The notes: generated from the letters alone by a model not told the origin. Shown: positions 15,566 to 25,065, counted from the stretch's first letter. The stretch: DNA of 64,000 nucleotides from an uncultured Cellulomonas sp. (GCF_947494015.1 NZ_CANLTL010000013.1:1-64000), one strand, 5' to 3'. A program made the numbers and translations.

Positions 15566-16622
15566 CGGTCATGAGCGCGATCACGCGCTCCGAGTCCAGC
15601 GCGAACGGGTCGACCGGGGGAGCCCCCAGCGAGTCCAGCGGGGGCAGGGCCGGGTCGGACGCGTCACCTTCCCCGATGGCGTACTCCATCGAGCCGCTGT
15701 CGACCAGCACCTGCTGACCGGCGGGGCTGGTGACGTAGGCGAGGAACTGCTGAGCCTCCTCGGGCATGTCGGACGACGCCAGCACACCACCCGCCGAGAG
15801 GCTCACGAAGGCGCCCGGGTCCTCGTTGCCGAAGTAGTGCAGCGCGGTGTTGGCGCTGCCCTCGGAGTCGGCGGCCTGGTCCCGGTACCAGTAGTAGTGG
15901 TACATGATGCCGACCGGCACCTCGCCGGCGTTCACCGCCTTCATCGTCGCGATGTTGTTCTGGTAGACCTCGGCGTTCTCCGCCAGGGCGGACAGCCAGG
16001 CCGCGGTCCGGTCCTCGCCCTGGTCGGCGAGCATGCCGGCGACGATCGCCTGGAAGTCCGCGCCGCCCGGCGCCGCGCCCCAGCGGCCGGCCCACTGCGG
16101 GTCGGCCAGGTCCATGATCGACTCCGGCAGCTCGTCCTCGCCGATCTCGTCGGTGTTGTAGACCAGCACGGTCGACCGGGCCGCGATCGCGGTCCAGTCA
16201 CCCGACGACGGCGCCATCCCGTCCCGCGTCGTGGCGAGGGTCGCCGCGTCGACGGGGGCGAGCAGGCCCGCACGCTCGACGAGCGTCATCGCCGGGGAGT
16301 TCTCGGTGAGGAACACGTCGGCGGGGGAGGCGTCGCCCTCCCCGACGATCATGTGCCCCATCGACGCGTCCTGACCCTCGCGGACCTGGGTGGGGATGCC
16401 GGTCTGCTCGGTGAAGGCCTGCGTCCAGGCCTCGGTGACGTTGCGGTGCTGCGAGGAGTAGATCTGCAGAGCCTCGGGGTCCGGCTCGAAGGTCTCCTCC
16501 TGGGTCCCGCCGCCACCGCTGCAGGCGGTGAGAGCGAGGGTGGCGGCGAGCAGGCACCCGAGGAGGGCGCGGCGGTGCAGGGGCACGAGGGTGTCCGTCT
16601 TCCTGGTGGCGGGGTGGGTCAT
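15549..16622 (-). CDS. fbpA: Ferric iron ABC transporter, substrate-binding lipoprotein
   Basis: A 357-residue lipoprotein. The signal sequence (HRRALLGCLLAATLALTAC) ends in lipobox LTAC. The mature start LQIYSSQHRNVTEAWTQAFT with EQTGIP is characteristic of FbpA/FutA ferric-binding proteins. Paired tyrosines for Fe(III) are expected in the C-terminal lobe, where MYHYYWYRD (about residue 240) supplies candidates. The start ATG 16622 overlaps the stop of the large adenylation-carrier protein by four bases (ATGA), tying iron uptake to that unusual enzyme in one operon. Confidence 0.85.
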   Translation of the reverse strand: MTHPATRKTDTLVPLHRRALLGCLLAATLALTACSGGGGTQEETFEPDPEALQIYSSQHRNVTEAWTQAFTEQTGIPTQVREGQDASMGHMIVGEGDASPADVFLTENSPAMTLVERAGLLAPVDAATLATTRDGMAPSSGDWTAIAARSTVLVYNTDEIGEDELPESIMDLADPQWAGRWGAAPGGADFQAIVAGMLADQGEDRTAAWLSALAENAEVYQNNIATMKAVNAGEVPVGIMYHYYWYRDQAADSEGSANTALHYFGNEDPGAFVSLSAGGVLASSDMPEEAQQFLAYVTSPAGQQVLVDSGSMEYAIGEGDASDPALPPLDSLGAPPVDPFALDSERVIALMTDAGIL

Positions 16623-19366
16623 CGGGTCGGGGGGCGGACCAGGTCCTGCAGTGCGCGCACCGGACGGGCCGTCAGGCGCCACAGCAGGCACCCCGCGGCG
16701 ATCGCGGTGACGGTCGCCGGCAGCGGCCCGGGGATCACGGCCAGGATCTGGAACTGGATGAGGTAGATGTGCAGCGAGGCCGCGGCGAGCACGGTGATCA
16801 CCGGCAGCCAGCGGGTCGGCACCCTGACCTCGGGCACCAGCGTGAGGACGGCGATCCCCGCCAGGACGGCGAGGTTGCGCGCCGGGTCGTCGGCGAAGAA
16901 CGTCGCCCCGCCCACCACGGCGACCGCCAGGGTGAGCAGCCGGCGCCGGCGGCTGTCGGCGTACGCGGCGGCGGCGCCGACCGCGAACAGCCAGAACGTC
17001 GTCGGCATGATGCCCCGCAGCACCCCCTCGCCGTAGTGCAGCACGGCGAACCGCGGCACGAGCGCGACGACGGCGACCGTGGCCGCGACCCGCCACGGGT
17101 CCCGCCGCCAGGCCCGGGCGACCCGTGGCACCGAGAGGACCAGCGCGAGCACCACGAGGCTGGCCGCGAGCGCGTCGACGAACCACAGCTCGTTGCGGAA
17201 GCCGTACGTGACGTCGCCGACCAGCCAGTTCGCCAGGGCCACGTTGCCCCACCCGTAGCGGTTCTGGGTCGCCATCCCGACCAGGGCGATGGCCGCGGTC
17301 GGGGCCGCGAGGCCGATGAGCATCCGGGCGGTGCCGCGCCACCGTCCGGTGACGGTCGGCACCGAGAGCCCGAACCGTGCCGCGTTGAACCCGGCGACGG
17401 CCAGCAGCGTGTGGGCACCGCCGAGGATGCGGAAGAGGTCGGCGTGCGAGCCGCAGATGACGACGACCGCAACGGCTCGCAGCAGCACCGACATCTCCAC
17501 GGTGCGCCGCTCGCGCGTGGCCCGCGGTGGTCGGCCGTCGGGTCGGTCAGCGCGGGGGAGCGGCGCGGCGGCGTCGTCGTCTGCGGCCGCGGGGCTGCCC
17601 GCGGCGGTGTCCGCGCCGGCCGCACCGCGTGTGCCGACGTCGGCCCGTCGACGCCGGCCCAGCTCGACGAGCTCGGCGAGCGGCCGCTGGTGCCACCCGC
17701 GCGGCAGGGGACCGACCAGGCCCTCGAGGCGCACCGACGCCTGGACGTGGCTCAGCGAGTCGCCACCGTGCTGGACGAAGCTCCGGTCGAGGTCGACCCC
17801 GTCGCCGCCGAGGACCTCCGCCAGCGCGGCCGCGACCCGGACGGCCAGCGGGGGCGTCGCGCCCATCGACTCCGCCACCCGCACCCGGGCGTCCGTGCAC
17901 GCGTCGGCGGCGTTGCCGCGGACCAGCGCGTCGCACCCGTTGCGGTCCACCTTGCCGCTGTCCAGCCGGGCCAGGGGGACCACCGCGACCGTCACGGCAG
18001 CGGTGCCGACACCGGAGGCCTCGCCGGCCAGCCGCCGCGCCCGTCCCGCGGTCTGCACGGCGCTCGCGCCGTCCTCGGGCTCGACGGCGACGCGCAGGCC
18101 GGCGTCGTCCCCGGTCACGCACGGCGTCAGGCCCGCGGCCTCCAGGGCCCGCTCGACGCCGGACAGGTCCACGCGCAGACCCATGATCTTGACGAAGCCC
18201 GACCGCCGGCCCACCACCCGCAGCAGCCCCTGGCCGTCCAGGACCCCGAGGTCACCGGTGCGCAGCTCGGTCAGCATGGCGCCCAGCGCCAGGTCGTCGA
18301 CGTGCTCGGCGTAGCCCATCATCACGCCGGGCCCCTGCACCACGACCTCGCCCGCGCCGCCGTGGGCCTCGGGGACCGTGGTGTCCAGGCGCACGGAGGT
18401 GCCCGCCACCGGCCGCCCCACCGCGTCCGGGTGGTCGGCGACGAGCGCCGGGTCGAGCACGCAGATCCGCGCGGTCGCCTCGGTCTGGCCGTACATGACC
18501 GCCAGGTCCCAGCCGTGCTCGGCGCCGGCCCGGGCGGTCCGCCGCACCTGGTCCGCCGGCATCCGTCCGCCGGCCTGGGCCACCAGGCGCAGCGAGGGGT
18601 GCGGGCGTCGCAGGACGCCGGAGGACTCCATGAGGTCGACCATGTGAGGCACGACGGCGAGGGTGGTCACGGCGCGGGAGTCCACGGCGTCCCAGAAGGC
18701 GGGGTCCAGGACCGAGCCGTCGTGCAGGACCACCGAGCCGCCGGCGACCAGGTGCGAGGTCAGCACCGACAGACCGAAGCAGTAGTGCAGCGGCAGGCTG
18801 GTGATCGCCGTGTCGGCGGCGGTGAGGCGCAGTGCCTCGGCGATCGCGGCCGCGTTGCTGCGCACGTTGCGGTGCGACAGCCGCACGAGCTTCGGCGACC
18901 CGGTGCTGCCGGAGGTGCTGAGCAGGACTGCGAGGTCCGGGTGCAGCGCGTGCTGGGGCGCAGCGGCGAGCAGCTCGAACGGGGCGTCGCGGTCCGCGCT
19001 CGTCCGGACGTCCGGCGGGTAGCGCCGCAGGATGCGGTGGCTGCGGTCCTCCTCACCCGTGACCAGGGCGACGTGGCCGGCCTGCAGGACGGCGAGGTAG
19101 GCGGTCACCGCCGCCGCGTCCCGACGCAGCGGCACGTGCACCAGGCGGCGCCCGTCGGCGGCTGGCGGCAGCCCTGCCGCCAGCCCGCCGACGCGGTCGC
19201 GCAGGTCCTGGTGGGTGAGCACCTCGCCGTCCGGGGTGACCAGCGCGGGTGCGTGGCCGGCGTCCGTGGGCGGCGCGATGGTCAGCGGCCCGGCCGGCGC
19301 GACCGGCCGGAGAGATCGGCCGGGTGCGCCGTGGCGGAGGTCGGCACCCGGGCCGAGGATGGTCAC
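16619..19366 (-). CDS. Adenylation - carrier - membrane acyltransferase fusion
   Basis: A 915-residue three-part protein. The start is taken as GTG 19366; GGAGG lies about 15 bases upstream. The adenylation domain (about 40-480) has STSGSTGSPK (150-159), MYGQTEAT (291-298), TGDLG (370-374), RSGFVKIMGLRVD (388-400) and the catalytic lysine in DSGKVDRNG (K472). A carrier domain has QHGGDSLSHV with Ser537 for the phosphopantetheine arm. After a Pro/Ala linker (580-620), about 290 residues form ten or so membrane helices resembling acyltransferase 3 proteins. It would activate an acid, load it on its own carrier and pass it to a membrane-bound acceptor; substrate and acceptor are unknown. Iron box upstream, iron transporter downstream, PPTase divergent: a role in iron acquisition is likely but inferred. 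Confidence 0.8.
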   Translation of the reverse strand: MTILGPGADLRHGAPGRSLRPVAPAGPLTIAPPTDAGHAPALVTPDGEVLTHQDLRDRVGGLAAGLPPAADGRRLVHVPLRRDAAAVTAYLAVLQAGHVALVTGEEDRSHRILRRYPPDVRTSADRDAPFELLAAAPQHALHPDLAVLLSTSGSTGSPKLVRLSHRNVRSNAAAIAEALRLTAADTAITSLPLHYCFGLSVLTSHLVAGGSVVLHDGSVLDPAFWDAVDSRAVTTLAVVPHMVDLMESSGVLRRPHPSLRLVAQAGGRMPADQVRRTARAGAEHGWDLAVMYGQTEATARICVLDPALVADHPDAVGRPVAGTSVRLDTTVPEAHGGAGEVVVQGPGVMMGYAEHVDDLALGAMLTELRTGDLGVLDGQGLLRVVGRRSGFVKIMGLRVDLSGVERALEAAGLTPCVTGDDAGLRVAVEPEDGASAVQTAGRARRLAGEASGVGTAAVTVAVVPLARLDSGKVDRNGCDALVRGNAADACTDARVRVAESMGATPPLAVRVAAALAEVLGGDGVDLDRSFVQHGGDSLSHVQASVRLEGLVGPLPRGWHQRPLAELVELGRRRRADVGTRGAAGADTAAGSPAAADDDAAAPLPRADRPDGRPPRATRERRTVEMSVLLRAVAVVVICGSHADLFRILGGAHTLLAVAGFNAARFGLSVPTVTGRWRGTARMLIGLAAPTAAIALVGMATQNRYGWGNVALANWLVGDVTYGFRNELWFVDALAASLVVLALVLSVPRVARAWRRDPWRVAATVAVVALVPRFAVLHYGEGVLRGIMPTTFWLFAVGAAAAYADSRRRRLLTLAVAVVGGATFFADDPARNLAVLAGIAVLTLVPEVRVPTRWLPVITVLAAASLHIYLIQFQILAVIPGPLPATVTAIAAGCLLWRLTARPVRALQDLVRPPTR

Positions 19367-19385
19367 GTAGGTGAGGCTAACCTCC
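19367..19385. promoter_or_regulatory. DtxR/IdeR-type iron box
   Basis: GTAGGTGAGGCTAACCTCC matches the DtxR/IdeR/DmdR consensus TTAGGTTAGGCTAACCTAA at 15 of 19 positions, including the whole central AGGCTAACCT. It fills the gap between two divergent genes: the fusion enzyme starts at 19366 and the phosphopantetheinyl transferase at 19387. A ferrous-loaded repressor bound here would block both directions. The site touches both start codons, so one or both transcripts may be leaderless. Confidence 0.7.
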
Positions 19386-19386
19386 A

Positions 19387-20037
19387 GTGGTGACGCGGAA
19401 CAAAGTCGGCCCCGGCCCGTCCGACGTCCGGCGCCCGGAGGTCGAGGTCTGGTGGTCGACGCTCCTCGCCGCCGACCACGGTCTGCTCGACGTCCTGGAC
19501 GCCACCGAGCGGGACCGCGTCCGGTCCCTGTCACGCCCGGCCGACCAGGGCCGGTCGATGCTCGCTGCGGCGCTGCTGCGCACCGCCGTCGGGCAGTGCG
19601 TCGGGGCCCCACCGGCGGAGGTCGTCCTCGACCGGAGCTGCGCCGACTGCGGGCGGCCGCACGGCCGCCCGCGCGTCGTGGGACCCGGGCGGGTACGGCC
19701 GCACGTGTCGGTCTCGCACTCCGGCCTGCTCGTGGTGGTCGCCGTGTCGGCCGGGGCGCCGGTCGGCGTCGACGTGCAGCGGGTGGCCGACGTCGCCGCG
19801 GCGGCCGGCCCGGCCGGTGGCGGGGCCGGTTCCGACGCGGTGGGAGACCGCGCCCGGGCGTGGGTGCGGCGCGAGGCGTTGGTGAAGGCCGGTGACGACG
19901 GGGTCGCGCCCGGTGTACTCGTCCTGCCCACCCCGCTCGACGGGTACGTCGCGGCGCTCGCCACGCTGGCGGCCCGCCCGCTGACCGAGGACGACGTCGT
20001 CGTCCGGGCCTGGCCACCCGACCCGACGCCCGGGTAG
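19387..20037 (+). CDS. 4'-phosphopantetheinyl transferase
   Basis: A 216-residue Sfp-like enzyme that attaches the phosphopantetheine arm of CoA to a carrier-protein serine. The signature blocks are [27 protein letters not shown] (Mg-binding Asp) and [18 protein letters not shown], corresponding to the usual WxxKExxxKA. The first lysine position is Arg here, a mild deviation. Two GTG codons (19387 and 19390) can serve as start. The gene is divergent from the adenylation-carrier fusion across a shared iron box, so Ser537 of that protein is the obvious target. The Gly/Ala-rich insertion around residue 140 is unusual. Confidence 0.85.
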   Translation: MVTRNKVGPGPSDVRRPEVEVWWSTLLAADHGLLDVLDATERDRVRSLSRPADQGRSMLAAALLRTAVGQCVGAPPAEVVLDRSCADCGRPHGRPRVVGPGRVRPHVSVSHSGLLVVVAVSAGAPVGVDVQRVADVAAAAGPAGGGAGSDAVGDRARAWVRREALVKAGDDGVAPGVLVLPTPLDGYVAALATLAARPLTEDDVVVRAWPPDPTPG

Positions 20038-20165
20038 CGGCGCGGCGACGGCGAGCACCACAGCGACGGCGGCGTACCGACCCGCCCGTTTCGTCAGATC
20101 CCTCCCGATGCGGCCGATGGGCGAGGCGGATCCGCTCGGGGTCCGCCGCAGGCGAGGAGTGGACC

Positions 20166-22181
20166 ATGGTGGGACGCGGGCACGCGTTCGGAGGCGCAGC
20201 CCTGTCCGGGCTGCTGCTGCTGGGAGGACTCGGCGTCGCGACGTCGGCCCACGCGGCGCCCGGCGGGAAGGTCGGCATCTGCCACCGGACCCACTCGACC
20301 AAGAACCCGTACCGCCTGATCAACGTCGCGCAGTCGGCCGTCAACGGCGGCGGCGCGAACGACCACACCGGCCACAGCGGGCCGGTCTTCAACCCCACGA
20401 TCGTGTACCCGTCGAACGCCAAGATCTGGGGCGACATCGTCCCGGACCAGGCATCGGGCGGCGCGCGGACGGGCATCAACTGGCCCGCGGGCGCGACGTC
20501 GCTCGCGCAGGCGGTGAGCCGGCTCGGGATGGCCTGCGGTGCGCTGACCGCCCAGGAGTTCTACAACGTCGAGCGTGAAGCCGGGATCCCGCGGGAGCAG
20601 ATCCTCGCCGACCTTGCCGAGCAGGGCGCCGACGGCGACCCGCTCCCGACCGCCCTCGGGTCCATCGCCTACACGGGCAGCGACCCCGTGGTCGTCAGTG
20701 AGGAGACCGGCCAGCCGGTGCCTGGCACCGACCCCGCGCCGGAGCCGGTCCCCGCGCCGGAGCCGGCACCTCAGCCGGAGCCCGTGCCGGAGCCGGAGCC
20801 CGACCCGGAGCCCGCGCCCGCGCCCGCGCCTGAGCCGGAGCCGGTGCCGGGGCCCATCGGTGAGCCGGAGCCGGAGCCGTGGGTGGAGCCGGAGCCGGCG
20901 CCCGCGCCCGAGCCGGCGCCCGCGCCCGAGCCGGCGCCTGAGCCGGAGCCGGTGCCGGGGCCCATCGGTGACCCGGAGCCGGAGCCGTGGGTGGACCCGG
21001 AGCCGGAGCCCGACCCCGCGCCGAACCCCGTGCCGTCGCCTCAACCGGAGCCCGCGCCTGCCCCAGAGCCGGACCCTGCACCCGAGCCGCAGCCGGCCCC
21101 GCCGTCCCCGCGCCAGGGGCTCAGCGGCGTCGTCTGGCTCGACCAGAACCGCAACGGCCTGCAGGACGCCCGTGAGGCGGGCATGCCGGGCGTGCGCGTG
21201 GAGCTGCAGCGCCGGGTCGAGGCGCTGCCGGCGTACCGGCCGGCGTTCCTCGACACCTCGGTGCTGCTCGGCAGCGTGGTCCTGGCGCCCGCCGACGTCC
21301 TGGCCAGCCAGGTCACCGACGCCGCCGGACGGTTCTCGTTCGCGGCGCTGGACGCGCGAACCTACCGCGTCGTCGCGGTGCGGCCCCAGGTCCTCCAGGT
21401 GACCGCCGACTCCGAGGGCGACGCCGACGCCGCCGCCGAGGTGGTGGTCCCCGAGGGCGGGCAGGGCGACGCCTTCGTCGGCCTGGTCGGCGACGCCGCC
21501 CTGGACGTCCCGGTCCTGGTGGGTGAGCGGCTGCTGCCCGACGGCGACGAGGTGCTCGTCCGCTGGGCCGGCCTCGACGGCGAGCTCGGCACCGACGACG
21601 ACATGCTCCTGCCCGGAACCGTCGCGAACGGCCGCGTCTCGGTCGTGGGCCTGCCGGGTGGTCTGTACCGCGTGGAGTACCCCGGCGGTGAGGAGACGGC
21701 CGGCGTCGAGCTGGCCGCGGGGGCGACGCTCGTCGACGAGCTCGTCCTCAGGGCTCCTGCCGTGGACGAGCCGCCGGTGACGCAGCCTCCCGTCGACGAG
21801 CCCCCGGTCGCCGAGCCGCCCGTCACCGAGCCGCCCGTCACAGAGCCGGAGCCCGAGGAGCCTCCCGCGACCCAGCCCGACCCGGAGCCGAGCCCGGAGC
21901 CCGGGACCGGTCCCCAGCCCGAGCCGCAGCCCGAGCCCGAGGCGACCCCGGTGGCGTCGGAGCCGACGGTCATCCCGCCCGCGTCCACCCCCGTCACGCC
22001 GGTGACCGCGACGGGCGCGACGACCCCGGCGCACGCGACCGGGGCGGCCACCCTCGCGGCCACCGGCTTCGGCGCCGCGGGCGCCGGTGCGGCCGGTGCC
22101 GCCCTGGTCGCGGCGGGTGCGTGGCTCTCCCGCTGGGTCCGTCGGCAGCGGTCGGCCACGGTGGGGCGCCACGTCGGCTGA
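20166..22181 (+). CDS. LAXTG-anchored, Pro-rich cell-surface protein
   Basis: A 671-residue exported protein. A signal peptide ([21 protein letters not shown]) is followed by a conserved actinobacterial surface module with [17 protein letters not shown] and [13 protein letters not shown] (about 37-80). Residues 180-315 are a PEP/PAPEP-repeat stalk. A B-repeat-like beta domain follows, [20 protein letters not shown] (SdrD/Cna-B style, about 319-450). A second Pro-rich stretch (530-600) leads to LAATG, a hydrophobic helix and an RRQR tail, the LAXTG signal of class E sortases. The protein probably extends from the wall. GAGGAG eight bases before ATG 20166 supports the start. No sortase gene is in the window. 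Confidence 0.8.
   Translation: MVGRGHAFGGAALSGLLLLGGLGVATSAHAAPGGKVGICHRTHSTKNPYRLINVAQSAVNGGGANDHTGHSGPVFNPTIVYPSNAKIWGDIVPDQASGGARTGINWPAGATSLAQAVSRLGMACGALTAQEFYNVEREAGIPREQILADLAEQGADGDPLPTALGSIAYTGSDPVVVSEETGQPVPGTDPAPEPVPAPEPAPQPEPVPEPEPDPEPAPAPAPEPEPVPGPIGEPEPEPWVEPEPAPAPEPAPAPEPAPEPEPVPGPIGDPEPEPWVDPEPEPDPAPNPVPSPQPEPAPAPEPDPAPEPQPAPPSPRQGLSGVVWLDQNRNGLQDAREAGMPGVRVELQRRVEALPAYRPAFLDTSVLLGSVVLAPADVLASQVTDAAGRFSFAALDARTYRVVAVRPQVLQVTADSEGDADAAAEVVVPEGGQGDAFVGLVGDAALDVPVLVGERLLPDGDEVLVRWAGLDGELGTDDDMLLPGTVANGRVSVVGLPGGLYRVEYPGGEETAGVELAAGATLVDELVLRAPAVDEPPVTQPPVDEPPVAEPPVTEPPVTEPEPEEPPATQPDPEPSPEPGTGPQPEPQPEPEATPVASEPTVIPPASTPVTPVTATGATTPAHATGAATLAATGFGAAGAGAAGAALVAAGAWLSRWVRRQRSATVGRHVG
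20826..21006. repeat. 108-bp duplication in the Pro-rich stalk
   Basis: A block starting GCGCCTGAGCCGGAGCCGGT at 20826 recurs 108 bp later at 20934, nearly identical over about 73 bases (gag/gac changes only). It encodes two copies of [16 protein letters not shown] (the second with D for E), separated by PAPEP repeats. Recombination between copies would lengthen or shorten the stalk. Confidence 0.75.
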
Positions 22182-22242
22182 CGCGGGCGTCCGGGCGGTG
22201 GACGATGGGGCGGACCGTCCGTCCCCGTCCCCGAGGAGCACC

Positions 22243-23793
22243 ATGACCGCCACACCCACCCCCGACAGCAGCGCGACCGGCAGCACCGGTCGGGACGGCT
22301 CGGGCGACGCGACCGAGCGCACCTACGACGTCGTCGTCCTCGGGGCCGGGGCGGTGGGGGAGAACGTGGCCGACCGGGCCGGGCGCGGCGGGCTGTCGGT
22401 CGCGATCGTCGAGTCCGAGCTGGTCGGTGGCGAGTGCTCGTACTGGGCGTGCATGCCGTCCAAGGCCCTGCTGCGCCCGGGTGCCGCGCTGGAGGCCGCG
22501 CGGGCGGTCCCAGGCGCGGATGCTGCCGTCACCGGCACGCTGGACGTCCCCGCGGTGCTGGCCCGGCGCGACTCGTTCACCTCCGACTGGGACGACTCGG
22601 GCCAGGTGGAGTGGCTGCAGAGCGCCGGCATCGAGCTCGTGCGCGGCGCGGCGCGCTTCACCGGCCCCCGGCGGCTGGAGGTCCGTGACGGCGACGGCGC
22701 CGCCACCACGGTGGTCGCCCGGCACGCCGTGGTGGTCGCCACCGGCAGCGAGCCGGTCATCCCCGACGTGCCCGGTCTCGCCACCGCGCGGCCGTGGACC
22801 AGCCGTGAGGCCACCGCCGCGCAGGAGGTCCCCGGGTCGCTCGCCGTCGTCGGCGGCGGGGTGGTGGCCACCGAGATGGCGACCGCCTACGCGGACCTGG
22901 GTGCGCAGGTGACCCTGCTCGTGCGCGGGGACGGGCTGCTGCCCGGGATGGAGCCGTTCGCGGGCGAGGCGGTCGCCGGCGCGCTCACCGCCCGCGGCGT
23001 GGACGTGCGCTTCGGCACCGAGGCCCGACGGGTCCGGCGCGCCGACGACGGGGTTCACCTGGAGCTGTCGTCGGGCGACACCCTGGTCGCCGACGAGGTC
23101 CTGGTCGCGACCGGCCGGCGGCCTCGGACTGCGGACCTGGGCCTGGACACCCTCGGGCTCGAGCCCGGCGGCGCCCTGGAGGTCGACGACAGCCTGCGCG
23201 TGACCGCGGTCGACGACGGCTGGCTCTACGCCACCGGGGACGTCACCGGCCGGACCGCCACCACGCACCAGGGCAAGTACGACGCCCGGGTCGCCGGTGA
23301 CGTCATCGCCGCGCGCTTCGCCGGGGGCGGGACCGACGGCGCCGTGGTCGGCGGGGACGGGCCCACCGCGGGCGCGACGCCGTCCGACGTCGAGGGCGGC
23401 GCACCGTGGAGCCGCTGGCGGGCGACGGCGGACCACGCCGCCGTCCCGCAGGTGGTGTTCACCCGGCCCGAGGTGGCCGCCGTGGGGCTGACCGAGGCCC
23501 AGGCGCGCGACGCGGGCCTGCCGGTCCGGGTCGTGCAGTACCCGATCGGCTCCGTCGCGGGCGCATCGCTGTACGCCCAGGGCTACGAGGGCACCGCGTC
23601 GATCGTCGTCGACACCGACCGGGAGGTGGTCGTCGGAGCGACCTTCGTCGGACCCGAGGTGGCCGAGATGCTGCACGCGGCCACGATCGCCGTCGTCGGG
23701 CAGGTGCCGCTGAGCCGGCTGTGGCACGCGGTGCCGTCCTACCCCACGGTGAGCGAGGTGTGGCTGCGCCTGCTCGAGAGCTACGGGCTGTAG
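22243..23793 (+). CDS. NAD(P)/FAD-dependent disulfide oxidoreductase
   Basis: A 516-residue flavoprotein. The start is ATG 22243, with GAGGAG five bases upstream. FAD-binding VVLGAGAVGENVADRA is at the N-terminus. The redox-active disulfide GGECSYWACMPSKALLRP (C-x4-C) follows, then the NAD(P)-binding SLAVVGGGVVATEMATAYAD and the FAD site LYATGDVTG. The C-terminal dimerisation domain (PQVVFTRPEVAAVGLTEAQA) ends without a clear His-Glu catalytic pair. It belongs with dihydrolipoamide dehydrogenase and mercuric reductase relatives, but no lipoyl-enzyme or mer genes are nearby, so the electron acceptor is unknown. It is monocistronic and ends at a shared hairpin. Confidence 0.85.
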   Translation: MTATPTPDSSATGSTGRDGSGDATERTYDVVVLGAGAVGENVADRAGRGGLSVAIVESELVGGECSYWACMPSKALLRPGAALEAARAVPGADAAVTGTLDVPAVLARRDSFTSDWDDSGQVEWLQSAGIELVRGAARFTGPRRLEVRDGDGAATTVVARHAVVVATGSEPVIPDVPGLATARPWTSREATAAQEVPGSLAVVGGGVVATEMATAYADLGAQVTLLVRGDGLLPGMEPFAGEAVAGALTARGVDVRFGTEARRVRRADDGVHLELSSGDTLVADEVLVATGRRPRTADLGLDTLGLEPGGALEVDDSLRVTAVDDGWLYATGDVTGRTATTHQGKYDARVAGDVIAARFAGGGTDGAVVGGDGPTAGATPSDVEGGAPWSRWRATADHAAVPQVVFTRPEVAAVGLTEAQARDAGLPVRVVQYPIGSVAGASLYAQGYEGTASIVVDTDREVVVGATFVGPEVAEMLHAATIAVVGQVPLSRLWHAVPSYPTVSEVWLRLLESYGL

Positions 23794-23859
23794 GCCGCGT
23801 GGTCCGGGCCTGCACGGTCCGGGCGCCGCGGGCCCGGACCTTCCCGACCGGCCTCGGGG

Positions 23860-23906
23860 ACGACGGAGCCCGGCTCACCCCGTGCGGGCGAGCCGGGCTC
23901 CGTCGT
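23860..23906. terminator. Bidirectional hairpin terminator
   Basis: A perfect 17-bp inverted repeat, arms 23860-23876 and 23890-23906 with a 13-base loop, lies between the convergent oxidoreductase and osmolyte-binding-protein genes. There is no strong T-run, as is common for actinobacterial terminators. It can serve both directions. Confidence 0.75.
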
Positions 23907-23925
23907 GCAGCGGGTGCCGGATCCC

Positions 23926-24942
23926 TCAGCCTGCGAGCGCGGCGTCGGAGGAGAAGACCAGCCCGACGGCGATCTCGCCCTGCTGCAGGGCGGCCTTGGT
24001 CAGCGGGCCGCCGGCGTCCAGCGAGACGAACTCGGTGACGTCCAGACCGTAGGTCTCCTCCAGCCCGGGCTGGCAGAAGGGGCGCTCCGGGCACTCCGGC
24101 GGGCCGCCGAGCACGACCCCGCCGCACGTCTCGGCGAGCTCGCTGAGGGTCGCCACGCCGTACTCGTCGGCGAACGCGGTGGTCACGGCGAAGGCGTTCT
24201 GGTCCTGCGCCTGCGACGGGGTGCCGAACACGAGCCCGACCTGCTCCCCGAGCGCGGTGAGCTCGGTGACCGTCGCGTCCAGGTCCGAGCTGGCGACCGC
24301 GGTGGCGTCGGCGCCGTTGACCGACTTGTTGAGGAACTCCGTGAGCGTGCCGACGTACTCGGGCACGACCGTGAGCTCGCCCGCCTCGAGCGCCGGCGCG
24401 TACGTCTCGCGGTTGCCGATGGCCTGCGTCGAGGCGTCGTAGCCGGCGGCCCGCAGGACACCTGCGTACAGCTCGGCGAGGGTCGCGCTCTCGGAGAAGT
24501 TGCCGGCGCCGACGACGACGGGCCGTCCCTCGCCGACGGGGTCCTGCGCGGCCAGGCCGTTGTCGGCCAGGTACTGCTCGGCGACCTGCGAGGAGGTCTG
24601 CCGCTCGACGTCGACCGCGCTGTTCAGCTCGATCAGCGCCGGGGTGTCCAGCGTCGCGGAGACCGAGTCGAGGAGCGGGACCAGGTTGGGGTCGGCCGCG
24701 GCGGCGGCCGCGTTGACCGCCGGGACGATGTTGTCGACCGTCTGCAGGTTCTGGTCGTCCTCGAGCACGACCAGCGCGTCGCCCGCCACGGGCTCGCACG
24801 CATCGGCGGTGGTCCCGCCCGTCGCGGCGGGTGCGGACGCGGCCGGGGAGGCCGTGCCGGACGAGCCTCCCTCGCCGCAGGCGGCGGTGACCGTCAGGAC
24901 ACCGATCGCGAGGAGGGACAGCAGGGGGCGTCGAGCGTTCAT
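23926..24942 (-). CDS. Osmolyte ABC transporter, binding lipoprotein with permuted domain order
   Basis: A 338-residue lipoprotein starting at ATG 24942 (GGAG upstream), with signal LLSLLAIGVLTVTAAC. Residues 75-150 (LVVLEDDQNLQTVDNIVPAV, then ATLDTPALIELNSAVDVERQ and VAEQYLADNGL) match the C-terminal end of OpuCC/OsmF-type glycine betaine/choline-binding proteins. The family's usual N-terminal part (VVVGAGNFSESATLAELYAG, NRETYAPALEAGELTVVPEY, GTLTEFL) only comes afterwards, and the protein ends at LTKAALQQGEIAVGLVFSSD. The order is thus circularly permuted. OpuAC of Bacillus is a known permuted relative of ProX. Two permeases lie upstream on the same strand and the ATPase is divergent from them. 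Confidence 0.8.
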   Translation of the reverse strand: MNARRPLLSLLAIGVLTVTAACGEGGSSGTASPAASAPAATGGTTADACEPVAGDALVVLEDDQNLQTVDNIVPAVNAAAAAADPNLVPLLDSVSATLDTPALIELNSAVDVERQTSSQVAEQYLADNGLAAQDPVGEGRPVVVGAGNFSESATLAELYAGVLRAAGYDASTQAIGNRETYAPALEAGELTVVPEYVGTLTEFLNKSVNGADATAVASSDLDATVTELTALGEQVGLVFGTPSQAQDQNAFAVTTAFADEYGVATLSELAETCGGVVLGGPPECPERPFCQPGLEETYGLDVTEFVSLDAGGPLTKAALQQGEIAVGLVFSSDAALAG

Positions 24943-25065
24943 GGCAGGGCTCCAGGAGTCAGGCTGCGCGAGGCGGCGTCCGGCCCTCATTGGACCCCGA
25001 TCCGGGCGCTGCGGCAACGCTGGGGACTGTGCCCGGTGTCACACCCGGCAGCGGCGCGGACCGGG

